DNA from: an uncultured Eubacteriales bacterium
GTDB taxonomy: Bacteria > Bacillota > Clostridia > Christensenellales > QAND01
Direction: 5' to 3'
NCBI GenBank assembly: GCA_900546685.1
Contig: UREB01000093.1
Location: 1-6,799 of the forward strand
Length of the DNA: 6,799 bases
Of this stretch, positions 1 through 5,974 are shown piece by piece. A program made the position numbers and the translations under genes. A model generated the notes under the pieces. That model was not told where the DNA came from, searched no databases, and saw only the letters and a program-made list of their open reading frames with translations. Positions within the stretch are counted from its first letter, which is position 1, and each line of letters starts with the position of its first letter.

Positions 1-2912
1 GCATAAAATCCAATCCATTTGCTGGCAATGGCAAACCCAAACAAAATGCCGCAGGCGCCTAGAGGACGGAATGTGCGTTTCAGCCCATCGGCATAGAAAT
101 TCATCTGCCAATACTTGAGCATACAGAGACACATCGCCATGATGAAAAATACCCCGTAGACATCAATGGTGGCGATGCGGGTCTGTACAAAGTGCATTCC
201 GTCCACAGCAAATAGGAAGGTCGCCAGCCCGGCCCATTTGCTGCTCTTTGTCACCCGCTTTGCCAACGCATACATCAGCGGCAGCATCGCAACGCCAAAC
301 AGTGTGCCCACAATGCGCCAGCCAAATGGATTCATGCCAAAGATCGATATCCCCAGCATGATGAAGATCTTACCCAGCGGCGGATGGGTGTTTTCATACG
401 GGGCCATTCCATGCAGATGCTCATACGCAGTTCTGGCATGATAAATCTCGTCAAAATACATCTCGTCCATATAGGTGGGGTGCAGGTTGATGGTATCCTG
501 CTCGTCTATCAATCCCTGCACATTGCTGGTTTGCCCACTCCGCCCCGCTTCTATGGCCTGTATCTCGATGCGGTTCCAGTCCTTATCAAACAACCCTGCT
601 TCGCAGAGCATCAGGCCCTTGTTTTCGCTGGTCAGCCGTACATACCTTGGCGTGCCGGAAACATTCAACGTCTGCCATGTATACATCTGTCCATATTCTA
701 CTTCAATGCTGCCAACTTCTTCATACTGGATGCCATCGTCTGAGAATGCCACCTCCAGCGTTCCCATGCCAACGCCAGGATAAAAATACAAATACTCCAC
801 CTGTGCATCGTCTGGTAGGGTCAAAATGGCGCTTTCATAGGCAGTCTGCGTGCGCCATACGCTCTCTGGCACATGGGTCGATCCCAGGTTTGTAAGCGCC
901 ACCACCGCATATACCGTCGTGATCGTTAGAGCAAGCAACCAATCCCGCTTATGCATGCGGTTTGGCCCATCCTCCAGCGGCTTAATCCGGAAAATACTGG
1001 CCTCTTCAACCTTGCCATCTCTTGGCTTGTCCGCTTGTTTGCATTTCGCTTCTCTGGGCCATATAGCACTAAAGCACGCCCAAATGCATACTGCAAAGCC
1101 CGCAATGTTCAAAATCGATACCACGACCACAAACATCGGTGTGCCAAGCAATACATTGGAGGCATTCAGAAGCACTACCAGCGAATTGCAGAAAGTAACC
1201 GCCGTAGCCATGCCAAAGGCAGCCAATAGCCGTTTTTCCCCATATAGGCAGTAGGCAACCATCAACAGCAACATACAGGGATATAGGTACCGCTCATGCA
1301 TTGCGTGCGAGCATAGGAAAATGCCCCATTGCAATATGGCCGCGGCCGGGAAAATCGCCTTCTTTTCATTGGCTGCCAGATACACTGCAATGGATATGGC
1401 ACACATAAGCACAATCATCACAATACCGAACTGTTTGATGGTAATACCAAAGATCAGTTCGGTATTGTAATTCAGCCAGTTGCCGCCAAACAGAGCATAG
1501 AGATTGAAAGCATTGACCGTCGCATAAGGATATGATCCAGCAGCCGTTGTGTATTTATGCAGCAGCCAAAGTGGTTCCTGCCCAAAAGAGAACGGAAGCG
1601 CGATGATGAGCAGCGCAGCTACACCTGCCAACGCAGAAATTCCCAATTCCCTTGCCCCGCGTTTGGGGTCTTTTACAATATCATACACAAAAGCTGCCGC
1701 CAGCAAGGGGCCAAAGACCAGCATTTGAGGCTTTACCAGCACGCCCGCTACAAACAGCGCCGCGCTCCAAGGCTTTTTCCCTTTCATGTAACAATACAGA
1801 GCGCCGACGGCGATCAGCGTCAAAATAGAATCAATCTGCCCCCACATGGCGCTATCCAGCACAGTCATCGGATTCAATGCCATCAGCGCACAGAGCATCA
1901 GGGCGCGCGGCTTTCCAAACCGCTTTTCTGCCAGCCGATACACCAAATAGGCCGCCGCAAGATCCGCTAGAATGGCCGGCAGCTTTACCAGATACAAAAA
2001 GCCCATGCTGCCGCTGGCCAGACCCAGCACTTTTCCAATCAGCCCTATGATCCACAACACCAGGATATAGCCCGGCGGATAATCCGCCCATACCCCGGAG
2101 GTATAAAAGTTCCACGGCCCTACCTCAGCCGCATGGCTGGCCCATCCGGTAAAGCAGTTGATATCCGTAGCGTGCCCTCTTATCGCCAGCGCAAAGATGC
2201 TCAGCACCACAAAAGCGCCGCCCAGCACCATCCATACAGCATGCTTAGGCAGTCTCCCAGTCTGCTTTTCTTTGCGCTTTGCCACCAAGTAAATCACCCC
2301 GCCATACAGCGCGGCAATCAAAAGGGCAGGCAGGCCCCCTTGGATCTGCTTAGCCTCCTCTTCAAGCCTCTGTTCCTCTTCATAGGCCTCTCTGTCATAC
2401 AGCCAAACATAGGCGGCATCCTCCGGCACATCATCCGTTTCCAGGCAGGATATTTCTGCAATCTCAACATTTTCCGGATTTGTCAAGGTAAATTGTGCCA
2501 ATACGCTGTATTGATCATCCGCCGTGAGCCCATACAGCTGGATATACTGCCATTCCCCTGTCAATTCCTCTTCAAGGTAGGCAGTTTCTAGGCCGCGCAC
2601 GCTGATCATTGCGTGTCCTTGTCCGCGAATGCCCAGCGTAAAGCAATAGATCGTTTCCGGCATCACGTTGACGGATTGATAAAAATCCATCTCCGTCTCC
2701 TGCGTTTCTATCGAAAGGACTTCTCCCATTTCCTCATCCACTTTGGAAGAAACAGAAAAAGCCCCGTCGGTATTCCATACACTGTATGCTCCTTGATCAT
2801 CCTTTGTAAATTCCGGGTTTGCAATCAAGTTTCCTTCTTCGTTGGTAAACCCGGTACAAACCACCAGGCATGCCAACAAATAGAAACAGAGGATCGATTT
2901 GAATCGCTTCAT
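1..2912 (-). CDS. Tandem GT-C glycosyltransferase with two outer beta-sandwich-like domains; C-terminal module of protein O-mannosyltransferase (GT39/PMT) type; partial, runs off left edge
   Basis: 970 codons are open from ATG 2912 to the window edge; the C-terminus is missing. An AAAGGGG ribosome binding site lies 9 nt before the ATG. Visible order: signal peptide or membrane anchor (about 6-22); beta-rich, probably extracytoplasmic domain (about 28-165) resembling carbohydrate-binding sandwiches; acidic Glu-rich stalk (172-188); membrane segment (about 193-208); Lys/Arg-rich inner loop; then polytopic module 1 (about 222-605) with D250 in an outer loop, DYPPGY (277-282), NP (347-348), WGQID (357-361), KPQ (394-396) and HERYLYP (539-545). 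A charged inner loop (about 610-655) leads to a membrane helix (658-676), a discoidin-like beta domain (about 677-785) and PMT motifs FDEIYHAR (820-827) and THPPLGK (842-848), then further membrane helices. Families of this type transfer sugars from polyprenyl-phosphate donors on the outer membrane face. I infer protein or cell-surface glycosylation; donor and acceptor are unknown. Confidence 0.9.
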   Translation of the reverse strand, partial: MKRFKSILCFYLLACLVVCTGFTNEEGNLIANPEFTKDDQGAYSVWNTDGAFSVSSKVDEEMGEVLSIETQETEMDFYQSVNVMPETIYCFTLGIRGQGHAMISVRGLETAYLEEELTGEWQYIQLYGLTADDQYSVLAQFTLTNPENVEIAEISCLETDDVPEDAAYVWLYDREAYEEEQRLEEEAKQIQGGLPALLIAALYGGVIYLVAKRKEKQTGRLPKHAVWMVLGGAFVVLSIFALAIRGHATDINCFTGWASHAAEVGPWNFYTSGVWADYPPGYILVLWIIGLIGKVLGLASGSMGFLYLVKLPAILADLAAAYLVYRLAEKRFGKPRALMLCALMALNPMTVLDSAMWGQIDSILTLIAVGALYCYMKGKKPWSAALFVAGVLVKPQMLVFGPLLAAAFVYDIVKDPKRGARELGISALAGVAALLIIALPFSFGQEPLWLLHKYTTAAGSYPYATVNAFNLYALFGGNWLNYNTELIFGITIKQFGIVMIVLMCAISIAVYLAANEKKAIFPAAAILQWGIFLCSHAMHERYLYPCMLLLMVAYCLYGEKRLLAAFGMATAVTFCNSLVVLLNASNVLLGTPMFVVVVSILNIAGFAVCIWACFSAIWPREAKCKQADKPRDGKVEEASIFRIKPLEDGPNRMHKRDWLLALTITTVYAVVALTNLGSTHVPESVWRTQTAYESAILTLPDDAQVEYLYFYPGVGMGTLEVAFSDDGIQYEEVGSIEVEYGQMYTWQTLNVSGTPRYVRLTSENKGLMLCEAGLFDKDWNRIEIQAIEAGRSGQTSNVQGLIDEQDTINLHPTYMDEMYFDEIYHARTAYEHLHGMAPYENTHPPLGKIFIMLGISIFGMNPFGWRIVGTLFGVAMLPLMYALAKRVTKSSKWAGLATFLFAVDGMHFVQTRIATIDVYGVFFIMAMCLCMLKYWQMNFYADGLKRTFRPLGACGILFGFAIASKWIGFY
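1420..1468. repeat. Perfect 14-bp inverted repeat inside the glycosyltransferase gene
   Basis: The arm ACAATACCGAACTG (1420-1433) is matched exactly by its reverse complement CAGTTCGGTATTGT (1455-1468), with a 21-nt spacer. The bases flanking the arms (1419/1469 and 1434/1454) do not pair. The spacer holds a smaller near-palindrome, GGTAATACC (1440-1448). No T-run follows on either strand, so this is not an intrinsic terminator. The reading frame runs through it without disturbance, encoding part of module 1 around residues 482-498. The role is unknown. Confidence 0.85.
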
Positions 2913-2944
2913 TTCGTACATCCCCTTTCCATCTATTCCCAAAT

Positions 2945-2953
2945 ATTATACCA
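2945..2953 (-). promoter_or_regulatory. Extended -10 promoter for the glycosyltransferase gene
   Basis: On the minus strand the sequence TGGTATAAT is a perfect -10 hexamer (2950-2945) with the TGn extension (2953-2951). It ends 32 nt before the ATG at 2912, giving an expected transcript start near 2938 and a leader of about 26 nt. I find no good -35 hexamer 16-19 nt upstream, which extended -10 promoters can do without. It sits in the 53-nt gap after the yraN stop codon, and I see no terminator there, so readthrough from yraN is also possible. Confidence 0.65.
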
Positions 2954-2965
2954 TACTCTTCCATC

Positions 2966-3328
2966 CTACATACATGCATCAAATGCGTTTGTAATATGGC
3001 AAATTTGTCCACCGGGCAGAAATACCTCCACCACATCAAACCGGCACAGAGCGTCCATACATCCATTTTGCTGTAAGTATGCCATAGCCGCCATTGTAGC
3101 ATTTTTCTGCTTTTTAGCCGTTACCGCCTCTGCCGGCGTTCCATGCTTGGTGTTTGTGCGGGCCTTTACCTCCACAAACACCAGCGTATCCTGAATGCGC
3201 GCCACAAGATCCGCCTCTCCGTAACGCGTGCGATATCTGCTCGCCAATATTTCATACCCATGGGCCTGCAAATATTGCGCCGCCAGCTTTTCTCCCAACA
3301 GGCCCTTCTCCTGATTATTGTGTATCAT
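2966..3328 (-). CDS. yraN: YraN / UPF0102 family protein with a nuclease-like fold
   Basis: A 120-residue protein, the normal length for this family. Seen in order: an N-terminal helix with LLGEKLAAQYLQAHGY (10-25), the metal-site-like motif GEADL (37-41), FVEVKAR (51-57), and a C-terminal RFDVVEV followed by HITNAF. E38, D40, E53 and K55 form the PD-(D/E)XK pattern typical of the family. Function is not settled; homologues are annotated as putative endonucleases and linked to DNA processing, and activity here is inference only. The start at 3328 is supported by an AAAGGG element 7 nt upstream. The gene overlaps the end of rnhB by 14 nt in another frame, suggesting translational coupling. The stop is TAG (2968-2966). 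Placement beside rnhB is a common bacterial arrangement. Confidence 0.93.
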   Translation of the reverse strand: MIHNNQEKGLLGEKLAAQYLQAHGYEILASRYRTRYGEADLVARIQDTLVFVEVKARTNTKHGTPAEAVTAKKQKNATMAAMAYLQQNGCMDALCRFDVVEVFLPGGQICHITNAFDACM

Positions 3329-3941
3329 GTAAGATCCCTTTCAAAAAGCTGGGGCGGTGCTGCGGCGTAATGCCCTGCTGGTGAATCGCCTCTATATGCT
3401 GTCTGGTGCCGTATCCTTTATTTTGTGCCCATCCATATCCCGGATAATCCATTTCGTAAGCCTTCATCAGTGCATCTCGTGTTACCTTCGCCAAAATCGA
3501 AGCGGCGGCAATGGCATAGCTTTGCGCGTCTCCCCTTACCACGCCTTCGCCTTCTGCTGGCAAAAAAGCCGGATCAATGGCATCGATCATCACATAGCTG
3601 TCCTGCTTCGGCATTTGCTCATACGCCCGTTGCATGGCCAGCTTGGTTGCGTTTAGGATATTTAAACGCTCAATCTCTGCCACGTCCGCTAGGCCAATCC
3701 CATATGCCAATGCTTTATCTTTGATTTGCTCAGCAATCCGCTCTCTTTTCTTTTCCGCGATCTTTTTACTATCCTTCACGCCTTCAATCCACGTTTCCGG
3801 CATCCATACGCAGGCCGCCACCACAGGGCCCGCTAAAGGGCCGCGCCCTACCTCATCCATACCATAAACCGGACGGCCCTGCCCTTTTTCCATATCAAAT
3901 CGCCAAAGGTCCTCCAACCTTTGCCTTTCCTTTTCGGTCAT
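3315..3941 (-). CDS. rnhB: Ribonuclease HII
   Basis: A 208-residue cytoplasmic endonuclease that cuts the RNA strand of RNA-DNA hybrids and starts removal of single ribonucleotides misincorporated in DNA. Seen: the family signature YGMDEVGRGPLAGPVVAA (26-43) with D29 and E30; DSKKI (57-61); VMIDAI with D120; RGDAQS with D138; AAASILAKVTRD (145-156); and the C-terminal GYG-H and HRPSF motifs. The four metal-binding acidic residues D29, E30, D120 and D138 align with D16, E17, D108 and D126 of the E. coli enzyme, so it looks catalytically complete. The start codon overlaps the rbgA stop as ATGA (3941-3938), a typical coupling junction, with a weak GGGA element 5 nt upstream. About 13 extra N-terminal residues precede the core compared with the short E. 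coli form, which is common in Firmicutes. Confidence 0.97.
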   Translation of the reverse strand: MTEKERQRLEDLWRFDMEKGQGRPVYGMDEVGRGPLAGPVVAACVWMPETWIEGVKDSKKIAEKKRERIAEQIKDKALAYGIGLADVAEIERLNILNATKLAMQRAYEQMPKQDSYVMIDAIDPAFLPAEGEGVVRGDAQSYAIAAASILAKVTRDALMKAYEMDYPGYGWAQNKGYGTRQHIEAIHQQGITPQHRPSFLKGILHDTQ

Positions 3942-4786
3942 GCTTGTCCCGGCCTTTCCAGCGTAATGCGCCCCAGCTTTCCATCCCTGAATTCATCCAT
4001 CAGCACCACCGCAGCCTTTTCCGTATCCACCAAGCCGCCCTTGACGATAAAGCCCCTGCGCCGGCCGATGCCCTCCAATATCTCATAGGGCAGCTTTTCT
4101 TCCGTTTCCACCCCATAGCGGGCCTGGATCGCCTTTGGCGCTGCGGTTTGTAGGTTCTCAATCAGCCCTACGGCAATCTCTTCCTGCTCTAATACCTCGT
4201 CTCGTATGGCGTTCAAAAATGCCAACCGTTTCGCGCCTTGCTCATCTTCCAATTTAGGCCATAGAATACCAGGCGTATCCAGCAACTCCAACGTCGGCGA
4301 TAGGCGCACCCACTGCTTGCCCCTTGTCACGCCCGGGGTTGCGCCCGTCTTGGCTCGCTGGCCGCCGGATAAGCAGTTGATGATGCTGCTTTTTCCCACG
4401 TTTGGGATGCCGCTGACCATCACTCTTACAATCTTGTTTGCGCCCTTCTGCGCCCATCTATCGATCAAGGGCTGCGCCGCCCGCTGGATAGCATGGAGCA
4501 GTTTTTCCCGTCCTCCCTGTTTTTTGGCGCAAAAAGAGACGGCGTTCCAGCCCCTATCAGAAAAATATTGCTGCCAGGCACGCGTCAGGTTGTTGTCTGC
4601 CAAATCTTCCTTATTTAGGATGATTACGCGCGGCTTTGCCCCCAGCATCTTATCGAGATCCGGGTTACGGGTAGATAGCGGTGCTCGGGCGTCTACGATC
4701 TCTACGGCCACATCCGACACCTTTATCATACGTTCCATTTCCCTTTTGGCCTTTGCCATATGGCCGGGATACCAGTTGATCTGCAT
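3938..4786 (-). CDS. rbgA: Ribosome biogenesis GTPase RbgA (YlqF)
   Basis: A 282-residue circularly permuted GTPase needed in Bacillus for late 50S subunit assembly. The permuted motif order is directly visible: the N-terminal WYPGHMAKAKREM (5-17), DAR (32-34), then G4 NKED (58-61), followed by G1/P-loop GIPNVGKSS (126-134), G2 TPGVT (150-154) and G3 DTPG (170-173), and a helical C-terminal domain (about 200-282) that contacts 23S rRNA in homologues. The length matches B. subtilis YlqF. The start is fixed by an AAGGAGG sequence 4 nt upstream and by the conserved N-terminus. It lies just downstream of the terminator that closes rplS, with rnhB overlapping its stop codon. It acts in the cytoplasm on 45S/50S precursors; proximity to rplS fits this role. 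Nothing abnormal is seen in the motifs. Confidence 0.97.
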   Translation of the reverse strand: MQINWYPGHMAKAKREMERMIKVSDVAVEIVDARAPLSTRNPDLDKMLGAKPRVIILNKEDLADNNLTRAWQQYFSDRGWNAVSFCAKKQGGREKLLHAIQRAAQPLIDRWAQKGANKIVRVMVSGIPNVGKSSIINCLSGGQRAKTGATPGVTRGKQWVRLSPTLELLDTPGILWPKLEDEQGAKRLAFLNAIRDEVLEQEEIAVGLIENLQTAAPKAIQARYGVETEEKLPYEILEGIGRRRGFIVKGGLVDTEKAAVVLMDEFRDGKLGRITLERPGQA

Positions 4787-4790
4787 GCTT

Positions 4791-4797
4791 CCTCCTT
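4791..4797 (-). promoter_or_regulatory. Ribosome binding site of rbgA, directly behind a terminator
   Basis: A full AAGGAGG element lies 4 nt before the rbgA ATG. Only five bases separate it from the T-run of the preceding terminator (ending at 4803), leaving no room for a separate promoter between them. Confidence 0.85.
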
Positions 4798-4802
4798 AAA
4801 AG

Positions 4803-4827
4803 AAAAAAAGGCGCAAGCGCCTTTTTT
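4803..4827 (-). terminator. Intrinsic terminator after rplS
   Basis: On the minus strand an A-run (4827-4822) is followed by the GC stem GGCGC-TT-GCGCC (4821-4810), more realistically GGCG/CGCC with a four-base loop, then seven T (4809-4803). The A-run can pair with the T-run and lengthen the stem. The rplS stop codon TAA (4828-4826) overlaps the A-run. The element is symmetric and could also work on the plus strand, with six T at 4822-4827. It probably limits transcription from the ribosomal-protein operon into rbgA-rnhB-yraN. Confidence 0.9.
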
Positions 4828-5167
4828 ATCTCTCTCTCAGCTTCGCCGCTTTCCCTACGCGATCACGCAAATAATACAGCTTTGCGCGGCGTACACGTCC
4901 ATGACGAATCACTTCTACACGGTCTACGCGGCGGCTGTGCATCGGGAAAGTACGCTCCACCCCAATGCCATAGCTTACACGGCGCACAGTAAAGGTTTCG
5001 CGCAATCCGCCATGCTTACGGGAAATTACGACCCCTTCAAACGCCTGCAAACGTTCGCGGTTGCCTTCTACAACCTTTACATACACACGAACAGTATCGC
5101 CGATGGCAATATCCGGCATATCCGTGCGGAATTGTTCTTTCTCAATATTTCTGATGATTTCGTTCAT
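4826..5167 (-). CDS. rplS: 50S ribosomal protein L19
   Basis: A 113-residue basic protein of the large subunit, located at the 30S-50S interface and part of an intersubunit bridge. Seen: FEGVVISRKHGG (43-54), TFTVRR-S-GIGVER-FP-HS (58-78) and GRVRRAKLYYLRDRVGKAA (90-108), all hallmarks of L19, with the usual length of about 115. The start chosen is ATG 5167 (protein begins MNEIIRNIEKEQ), which matches the family N-terminus and has AGGAGG 10 nt upstream. An in-frame TTG at 5209 would add 14 unrelated residues and lies inside the leader hairpin, so it is rejected. R79 stands where many homologues have proline after HS, a mild deviation. It appears to have its own promoter and leader after trmD, and is closed by an intrinsic terminator. 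Confidence 0.97.
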   Translation of the reverse strand: MNEIIRNIEKEQFRTDMPDIAIGDTVRVYVKVVEGNRERLQAFEGVVISRKHGGLRETFTVRRVSYGIGVERTFPMHSRRVDRVEVIRHGRVRRAKLYYLRDRVGKAAKLRER

Positions 5168-5177
5168 CTTTGTCGTT

Positions 5178-5210
5178 CCTCCTATTGTGTCCAAACTTCC
5201 GGGCCACAAT
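5178..5210 (-). promoter_or_regulatory. rplS leader stem-loop abutting its Shine-Dalgarno sequence (candidate L19 leader)
   Basis: On the minus strand ATTGTG (5210-5205) and CACAAT (5189-5184) are perfect complements. Inside them, CC and GG can add two pairs after a one-by-one mismatch, leaving a loop of about 9 nt. The 3' arm ends immediately before the AGGAGG ribosome binding site (5183-5178). The transcript expected from the rplS promoter begins near 5211, putting the hairpin at its very 5' end. L19 leader structures that may let the protein control its own synthesis are described in low-GC Gram-positive bacteria; whether this one belongs to that class is untested. Confidence 0.5.
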
Positions 5211-5217
5211 CTACGCG

Positions 5218-5247
5218 ATTATAGCATATCTGCCCGGTCTTCGGCAA
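5218..5247 (-). promoter_or_regulatory. rplS promoter
   Basis: On the minus strand TTGCCG (5247-5242, four of six to the -35 consensus) is followed after 18 nt by a perfect TATAAT (5223-5218), with a TGn extension (TGC, 5226-5224). The -35 begins just after the trmD stop codon (5251-5249). The expected transcript start is near 5211. It would give rplS expression independent of the upstream operon, fitting the higher demand for a ribosomal protein than for the tRNA methyltransferase before it. Confidence 0.65.
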
Positions 5248-5248
5248 G

Positions 5249-5974
5249 TCATTGCTTGGTACAAAATGTGTTTCTTTCCTTTTCAGTCAACGGCGCTGTT
5301 TCCAATAGATCCGGCCGCTTTTGCTTGGTTACCCGCAAGGATTGCTCCCTGCGCCATTGTGCGATTTTTTGATGGTCGCCACTCAGCAAGATCTCCGGCA
5401 CGCGCATACCGCGAAATTCGCTGGGCCTAGTATACTGCGGATATTCCAACAACCCATCGGAAAAACTGTCCTCATGCGCGCTCGCTGCGCTGCCCAGTAC
5501 ACCCGGCACAAATCGCGCCACAGCGTCTACAACAGCCATCGCCGCGATCTCTCCTCCAGTCAGGATAAAATCTCCCAGCGAAATCTCTTCGTCTACAAAG
5601 GTATCCAATACGCGCTGGTCTATGCCTTCATAGTGCCCGCACAGCACAATAAGCTCTTCATAACCGCTCAAACGCTTAGCCGTCTGCGCAGTCAACGGTT
5701 GTCCCTGCGGAGACATATACAATACACGCCTATGCTTCTTCGCCTGTGCCAACACATCTTCCAGGCAGTCAAAGGCCGGCTGAGGCATCAACAGCATGCC
5801 CTGTCCACCGCCAAAGGGTGCATCGTCTACCTGTCGATGTTTGTTTTTGGCATAGTCCCGCATATCGTAGAATGAAAATTCCAAATAGCCGTTTTCCACG
5901 CCTCGCTTCAATATACTCTGGCAAAGTACGCCGTCAAACATCTGCGGAAATAGAGTTAGAATGTCAATCTTCAT
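5249..5974 (-). CDS. trmD: tRNA (guanine-N1-)-methyltransferase TrmD
   Basis: A 241-residue SPOUT-class enzyme that uses S-adenosylmethionine to methylate N1 of G37, next to the anticodon, preventing +1 frameshifting. Seen: MKIDILTLFPQMF (1-13), RDYA-KHRQVDD-PFGGGQGM (39-60), YMSPQG (86-91), the trefoil-knot stretch LCGHYEGIDQRV (111-122), ISLGDFILTGGE (131-142), LLEYPQYTRP (175-184) and the C-terminal GDH-KI--WRRE-S motif. R154 and D169, the key catalytic arginine and base in the Haemophilus enzyme, fall at the same residue numbers, so it looks fully functional. It acts as a dimer in homologues. The start at 5974 overlaps the rimM end by 11 nt and has an AGGTGG element 6 nt upstream. The gene is followed directly by the rplS promoter. 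Confidence 0.98.
   Translation of the reverse strand: MKIDILTLFPQMFDGVLCQSILKRGVENGYLEFSFYDMRDYAKNKHRQVDDAPFGGGQGMLLMPQPAFDCLEDVLAQAKKHRRVLYMSPQGQPLTAQTAKRLSGYEELIVLCGHYEGIDQRVLDTFVDEEISLGDFILTGGEIAAMAVVDAVARFVPGVLGSAASAHEDSFSDGLLEYPQYTRPSEFRGMRVPEILLSGDHQKIAQWRREQSLRVTKQKRPDLLETAPLTEKERNTFCTKQ

Noticed and set aside
1420..1468. The intragenic inverted repeat as an intrinsic terminator or insertion-sequence end
   Set aside because: There is no T-run after either arm, the reading frame is intact across it, and no transposase or target duplication is visible.
2850..2912. A lipoprotein signal at LLAC (residues 12-15) of the glycosyltransferase
   Set aside because: The hydrophobic stretch before this cysteine is too short and the -2 position is unusual; a plain signal peptide or anchor is more likely.
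2913..2921. An alternative in-frame ATG at 2921 for the glycosyltransferase
   Set aside because: The AAAGGGG element would directly abut this ATG with no spacing; ATG 2912 has a normal 9-nt gap.
1852..3102. Minus-strand open frames at 1852-2115 and 2797-3102
   Set aside because: They lie in other frames across the glycosyltransferase gene (the second also across the yraN end) and show no recognisable motifs or ribosome binding sites.
166..3194. Several plus-strand open frames of 70-190 codons opposite the glycosyltransferase (for example 850-1254, 1557-1970, 2613-3194)
   Set aside because: Their translations look like antisense of the membrane protein: irregular composition, no domain patterns, no consistent start signals. 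The minus frame is continuous and motif-rich throughout.
4826..4880. A promoter for rbgA inside the 3' end of rplS (TATTAT near 4875, GATAAA near 4829)
   Set aside because: The -10 matches are imperfect and no -35 hexamer is found at proper spacing for either.
5168..5209. A longer rplS starting at TTG 5209, adding 14 residues
   Set aside because: The extra residues do not resemble L19, the TTG lies inside the leader hairpin without a ribosome binding site, and ATG 5167 has AGGAGG 10 nt upstream and the conserved N-terminus.
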